Shown piece by piece: positions 23,971-26,660 of a stretch of 26,660 bases of DNA. The DNA is from Balneolales bacterium. GTDB taxonomy: Bacteria > Bacteroidota > Rhodothermia > Balneolales > Natronogracilivirgulaceae. Position numbers and translations under genes: made by a program. The notes below the pieces were generated by a model. It was given only the letters and a program-made list of their open reading frames with translations. It made no database searches and was not told where the DNA came from. Each line of letters opens with the position of its first letter. The stretch's first letter is position 1. The stretch lies in NCBI GenBank assembly GCA_007131535.1, contig SLQI01000008.1, positions 1 through 26,660 of the forward strand, written 5' to 3'.

Positions 23971-26660
23971 CTATTTAACCAATGTCATCTTTTTGACTTC
24001 CGTAAAATCTCCCGCCTGAATGCGATACAGATAGACTCCGCTGGCAAGGTGGGAGGCGTCAAACTGCACCTGATAGAAGCCGGCTTCCTGCTCATCGTCT
24101 ACCAGCCGGTGTACCCGGCGACCCAGCACATCATAAATGTGAATCTGAACCTGCTCGCTTTCGCGGAGACTGTATTCAATCGTAGTCTGGTTATTAAATG
24201 GGTTCGGGTAATTTTGTTCTAACGCGAACTCTTCGGGTTTTTCTTCGACCAGATCATAGTGGTACAGCTGTTCAACAAGCTCCCCGTCGTCACTATACCC
24301 GGTGAAGAGTACGGAAAGAGAATCTTCCTCAGAAAAATCGTGGATGGTTACGTAAAGTTCGGCGAATTGCTCTTCATCGGATTCAGGGTTGGCCGACATA
24401 TAGGCAGAACTATCTACAGCAACCTGATCCAGCCCGAAAATGTGTGTCATCGGTCGGTCTTCATCAGACGCTCCGGATGATGGCAGTTCACCGGTTTTTA
24501 CACTATCCGGCTCATAAGGAAGCTCTTTGTTATCCGTCAATGAGTGCCGATCCGTCTGCACCGGATCACCGGAATCATCCGGCCGGGTCACCTCCTGATC
24601 ACCGCCGGGTCGAGTTATATGCTCCTGGTTTTCAGCAGTCAGGTCACTGGTTTCTTCCCGGTCTTCAGCTTCATCTGCATTAATGTGATCAATCATAAAC
24701 GACCGGCGGTCCGGATCAATATGACTCAGCGCCATACCCTCCTGCAGACTTTTGACCGAATCGAGCTGCACGGAGTTGGTGTAGACCGCCTCCATACTCC
24801 AGTTACGCAGATGACGGTCAACCTGTGGGTTGAATTCCACAGTGGTTTGACCTCCGGAAACAGGAACTTCTATTTCAGATTCTATCCGCCGGATATCCGT
24901 GTCAGTTGCCGAGGCTATCTTATCACTACTTTGGCGGGCTCGCTCCGGAGCCGACCAGTGCCATAATCGCGTAAATACGATGAGATCCTGTACCGTTAAC
25001 TCTCCATCGCCATCTACTCGAATGTGAGGGATTTCCCCTTCGTATGGATACAAATCGGCACTCTTTACATCCCCCTCGCTCCACGCGGATATGTATGAAG
25101 CAACGTCATCACTTTCTATCAGACCGGTATTGGTAAAGTCACCCGGTACGCCGGTGGTAAAGGTATGGATATCTTCGTTGGTATCGATATTTCCCGCGGC
25201 ATCTTCCGGACGAACTGCCAGTGCATATTCGGTTGCCGTTCTCAAAGTATCGATATGGAGACTGGTATCCTGCAAGGCTACCATGGGTGGCGATTCAAAA
25301 TCCAAATCTCCCGCTTCCGTCAGATAAACATGGTAATCTACCGGCGTGCTGACTTCTTCCTCAGCTTCATCCCACTGAATGATTATTTCATCCCAGTTCT
25401 CCAGTTCGGTTACGTAGGAATCGGTATCAAAGCGTGGGGGCTTGAGGTCGAGGGCAAACGGCTCTTCCGGTTCTGCCGTTGCCGTTTCATCAATTATGTT
25501 CTGATAATCTACTTCAAAATGCACTTCATCTGATTCAACTGAGTCATGACCTAAATGGTCAAGGGTATGCCAGGTCACTTCCACCCCATCAGCGGGTTCG
25601 GCCCAGATCTGCCGGTCGATATCAACATAATCCGGCTCGATTTTTTCCCTGTTTCCGTCTTCAATTCGATAGTAGAATTGCAGCTCTACTTCATCTCCCT
25701 CAGCTATTTCCAAATCAAATGTAAAGGATGCCGATTCGCGTTTCACTTCCTGCGGTTCGTTTATTGCCAAATTAGCAATTCGGGAAGTGACATAAGGCAT
25801 GGCCTCAACAACCTGCTCGTTTACTTCTATGTTTCCAACGGCATCTTCTGCGCGGACTACAAAGTAGGAGGAGGTAAAGTTTTCGAGCTCGTCAATAACG
25901 GCCTGGTTGGCCTCTTCCGGATCATCTTCGTACACGATCACCGTATCAACCGGATTTTCGAAATCAAAGCTTTCCGGCTCCTCCTCCATGGACTGATAGA
26001 CATAGTAGGTCAGTGAATCTGCACTCAGATCTTCGGCCGGCAGCCAGCTGAGCGTCACCTCCTGATTTGCCGTTTTAACGGAATCCGGTCCGGATACACC
26101 GGCAAAACGCGGGGGTTTGCGGTCGTAATACAGCGAGTCCACAAGAAGACTTTCCCCGCTGTTATCATTGAATACCGAGGCCGGCGTAATCCGAAACAGA
26201 ATATTATCCGACTCAAATTCACCGATTTCTTCCGCGGTATCCCAAACTACTGAGAGCGAATCTGAAGAGCTATGGACTATTGTTTCCATATCCACTTTTT
26301 CAGCGGTAGTAAACTCTTCGCCTTCATCCACGGAATATTCGGTATGCAGTTGTACGGTATCCCCGGCAGCCACTTCAAGCTCATAGAAAAATTTGAGACT
26401 GTCGGAAACTTTTCTGGCGATCTGATCTTTTTCCGCGCTTATCACCGGTACCTGAAGGAGGGGATCAACAATAATGGTATCCGGGTCACTTATATTTCCG
26501 GCCGCATCTATTGCGCGATTCATAAAAGCATAACTACCACCCCGCTCAAGATCCTCAATCACCGTAAGTGAATCTTGTGTTACTGCTTCGGGTTGATCAA
26601 GATCAAATTTCGGATCTTCGTCCGGGTTGAAGGTGGAATCAACAAACACCTCGTAGGTGA
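23971..26660 (-). CDS. Large secreted fibronectin-III/dockerin-like protein, N-terminus outside window
   Basis: The frame runs through the right edge; the visible part is 896 residues of the C-terminal end. It has at least three fibronectin-III-like modules with the recurring closing phrase (AVRPEDAAGNIDTNE, VVRAEDAVGNIEVNE, NRAIDAAGNISDPD), separated by beta-sandwich stretches. Next comes a two-part dockerin-like segment (about 25147-24950: GDFTNTGLIESDDVASYI and RVDGDGELTVQDLIVFTRLW) with Asp-rich calcium loops. A domain resembling the cohesin-type or DUF partner follows, interrupted by an acidic, low-complexity linker (about 24680-24480). The end is a type IX sorting domain (LEQNYPNPFNNQTTIEYSLR, ASGVYLYRIQAGDF). 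An extracellular or surface-bound protein, probably adhesive or enzyme-bearing; any catalytic domain would lie upstream, outside the window. Confidence 0.88.
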   Translation of the reverse strand, partial: TYEVFVDSTFNPDEDPKFDLDQPEAVTQDSLTVIEDLERGGSYAFMNRAIDAAGNISDPDTIIVDPLLQVPVISAEKDQIARKVSDSLKFFYELEVAAGDTVQLHTEYSVDEGEEFTTAEKVDMETIVHSSSDSLSVVWDTAEEIGEFESDNILFRITPASVFNDNSGESLLVDSLYYDRKPPRFAGVSGPDSVKTANQEVTLSWLPAEDLSADSLTYYVYQSMEEEPESFDFENPVDTVIVYEDDPEEANQAVIDELENFTSSYFVVRAEDAVGNIEVNEQVVEAMPYVTSRIANLAINEPQEVKRESASFTFDLEIAEGDEVELQFYYRIEDGNREKIEPDYVDIDRQIWAEPADGVEVTWHTLDHLGHDSVESDEVHFEVDYQNIIDETATAEPEEPFALDLKPPRFDTDSYVTELENWDEIIIQWDEAEEEVSTPVDYHVYLTEAGDLDFESPPMVALQDTSLHIDTLRTATEYALAVRPEDAAGNIDTNEDIHTFTTGVPGDFTNTGLIESDDVASYISAWSEGDVKSADLYPYEGEIPHIRVDGDGELTVQDLIVFTRLWHWSAPERARQSSDKIASATDTDIRRIESEIEVPVSGGQTTVEFNPQVDRHLRNWSMEAVYTNSVQLDSVKSLQEGMALSHIDPDRRSFMIDHINADEAEDREETSDLTAENQEHITRPGGDQEVTRPDDSGDPVQTDRHSLTDNKELPYEPDSVKTGELPSSGASDEDRPMTHIFGLDQVAVDSSAYMSANPESDEEQFAELYVTIHDFSEEDSLSVLFTGYSDDGELVEQLYHYDLVEEKPEEFALEQNYPNPFNNQTTIEYSLRESEQVQIHIYDVLGRRVHRLVDDEQEAGFYQVQFDASHLASGVYLYRIQAGDFTEVKKMTLVK

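Noticed and set aside
23773..24222. Open frame of 149 codons on the plus strand
   Set aside because: It is antisense to the type IX sorting domain and otherwise made of low-complexity spacer sequence.

Overview
The window looks like a chromosomal piece from a member of Balneolota/Rhodothermota or a close Bacteroidota relative. It encodes a STN-type SusC/SusD pair, a FecR/ECF sigma pair of the FecI type, many short lipoprotein signal peptides, and three proteins with the C-terminal YPNPFN...GR...SGVYLYRLQ sorting domain used for type IX secretion. Several secreted proteins are very acidic, which fits a marine or moderately halophilic lifestyle (inference). Almost every gene is on the minus strand; the exceptions are the sigma factor and one tRNA.

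Layout from left to right. 1-2741: a lipoprotein gene cut by the window edge, an unrecognised protein, a small three-helix membrane protein, a six-bladed propeller lipoprotein, and a frameshifted second copy of the small membrane protein. The first 51 bases are a perfect inverted copy of 335-385, which suggests a chimeric contig end. 3084-4505: an iron-sulfur L-serine dehydratase. 4721-8470: an NTF2-like secreted protein overlapping a PafA-type phosphatase, then a lipid-anchored trypsin-fold protease. 8733-15151: an operon read fecR > susC (with STN domain) > susD > small lipoprotein. 15442-18208: two secreted proteins, one a seven-repeat WD40-like propeller and one with DUF4397-like domains. 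18985-19560: the divergent ECF sigma factor. 19898-21430: a propeller lipoprotein and a short Ycf48-like lipoprotein. 22122-22196: tRNA-Val with its own promoter and terminator. 22320-23354: a third propeller lipoprotein. 23355-23970: a gene-free, repeat-rich spacer. 23971-26660: the C-terminal part of a large secreted fibronectin-III/dockerin-like protein that continues past the window.

The most interesting signal is regulatory. Three transcription units next to the sigma gene (fecR-susCD, the WD40 protein, the DUF4397 protein) each carry GGGTA, exactly 14 bases, then CGTCT on the minus strand, shortly upstream of the coding region. Two of them also share an 18-base identical block. No other copy was found by eye. 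The simplest reading is a self-contained regulon: a substrate binds the STN-SusC/SusD transporter, FecR passes the signal, the ECF sigma is freed, and it switches on both the transporter operon and two type IX-secreted surface proteins. No glycan-degrading enzyme is present. The neighbours are a protease and a phosphatase, so the substrate could be peptide or phosphoester-containing rather than glycan (inference).
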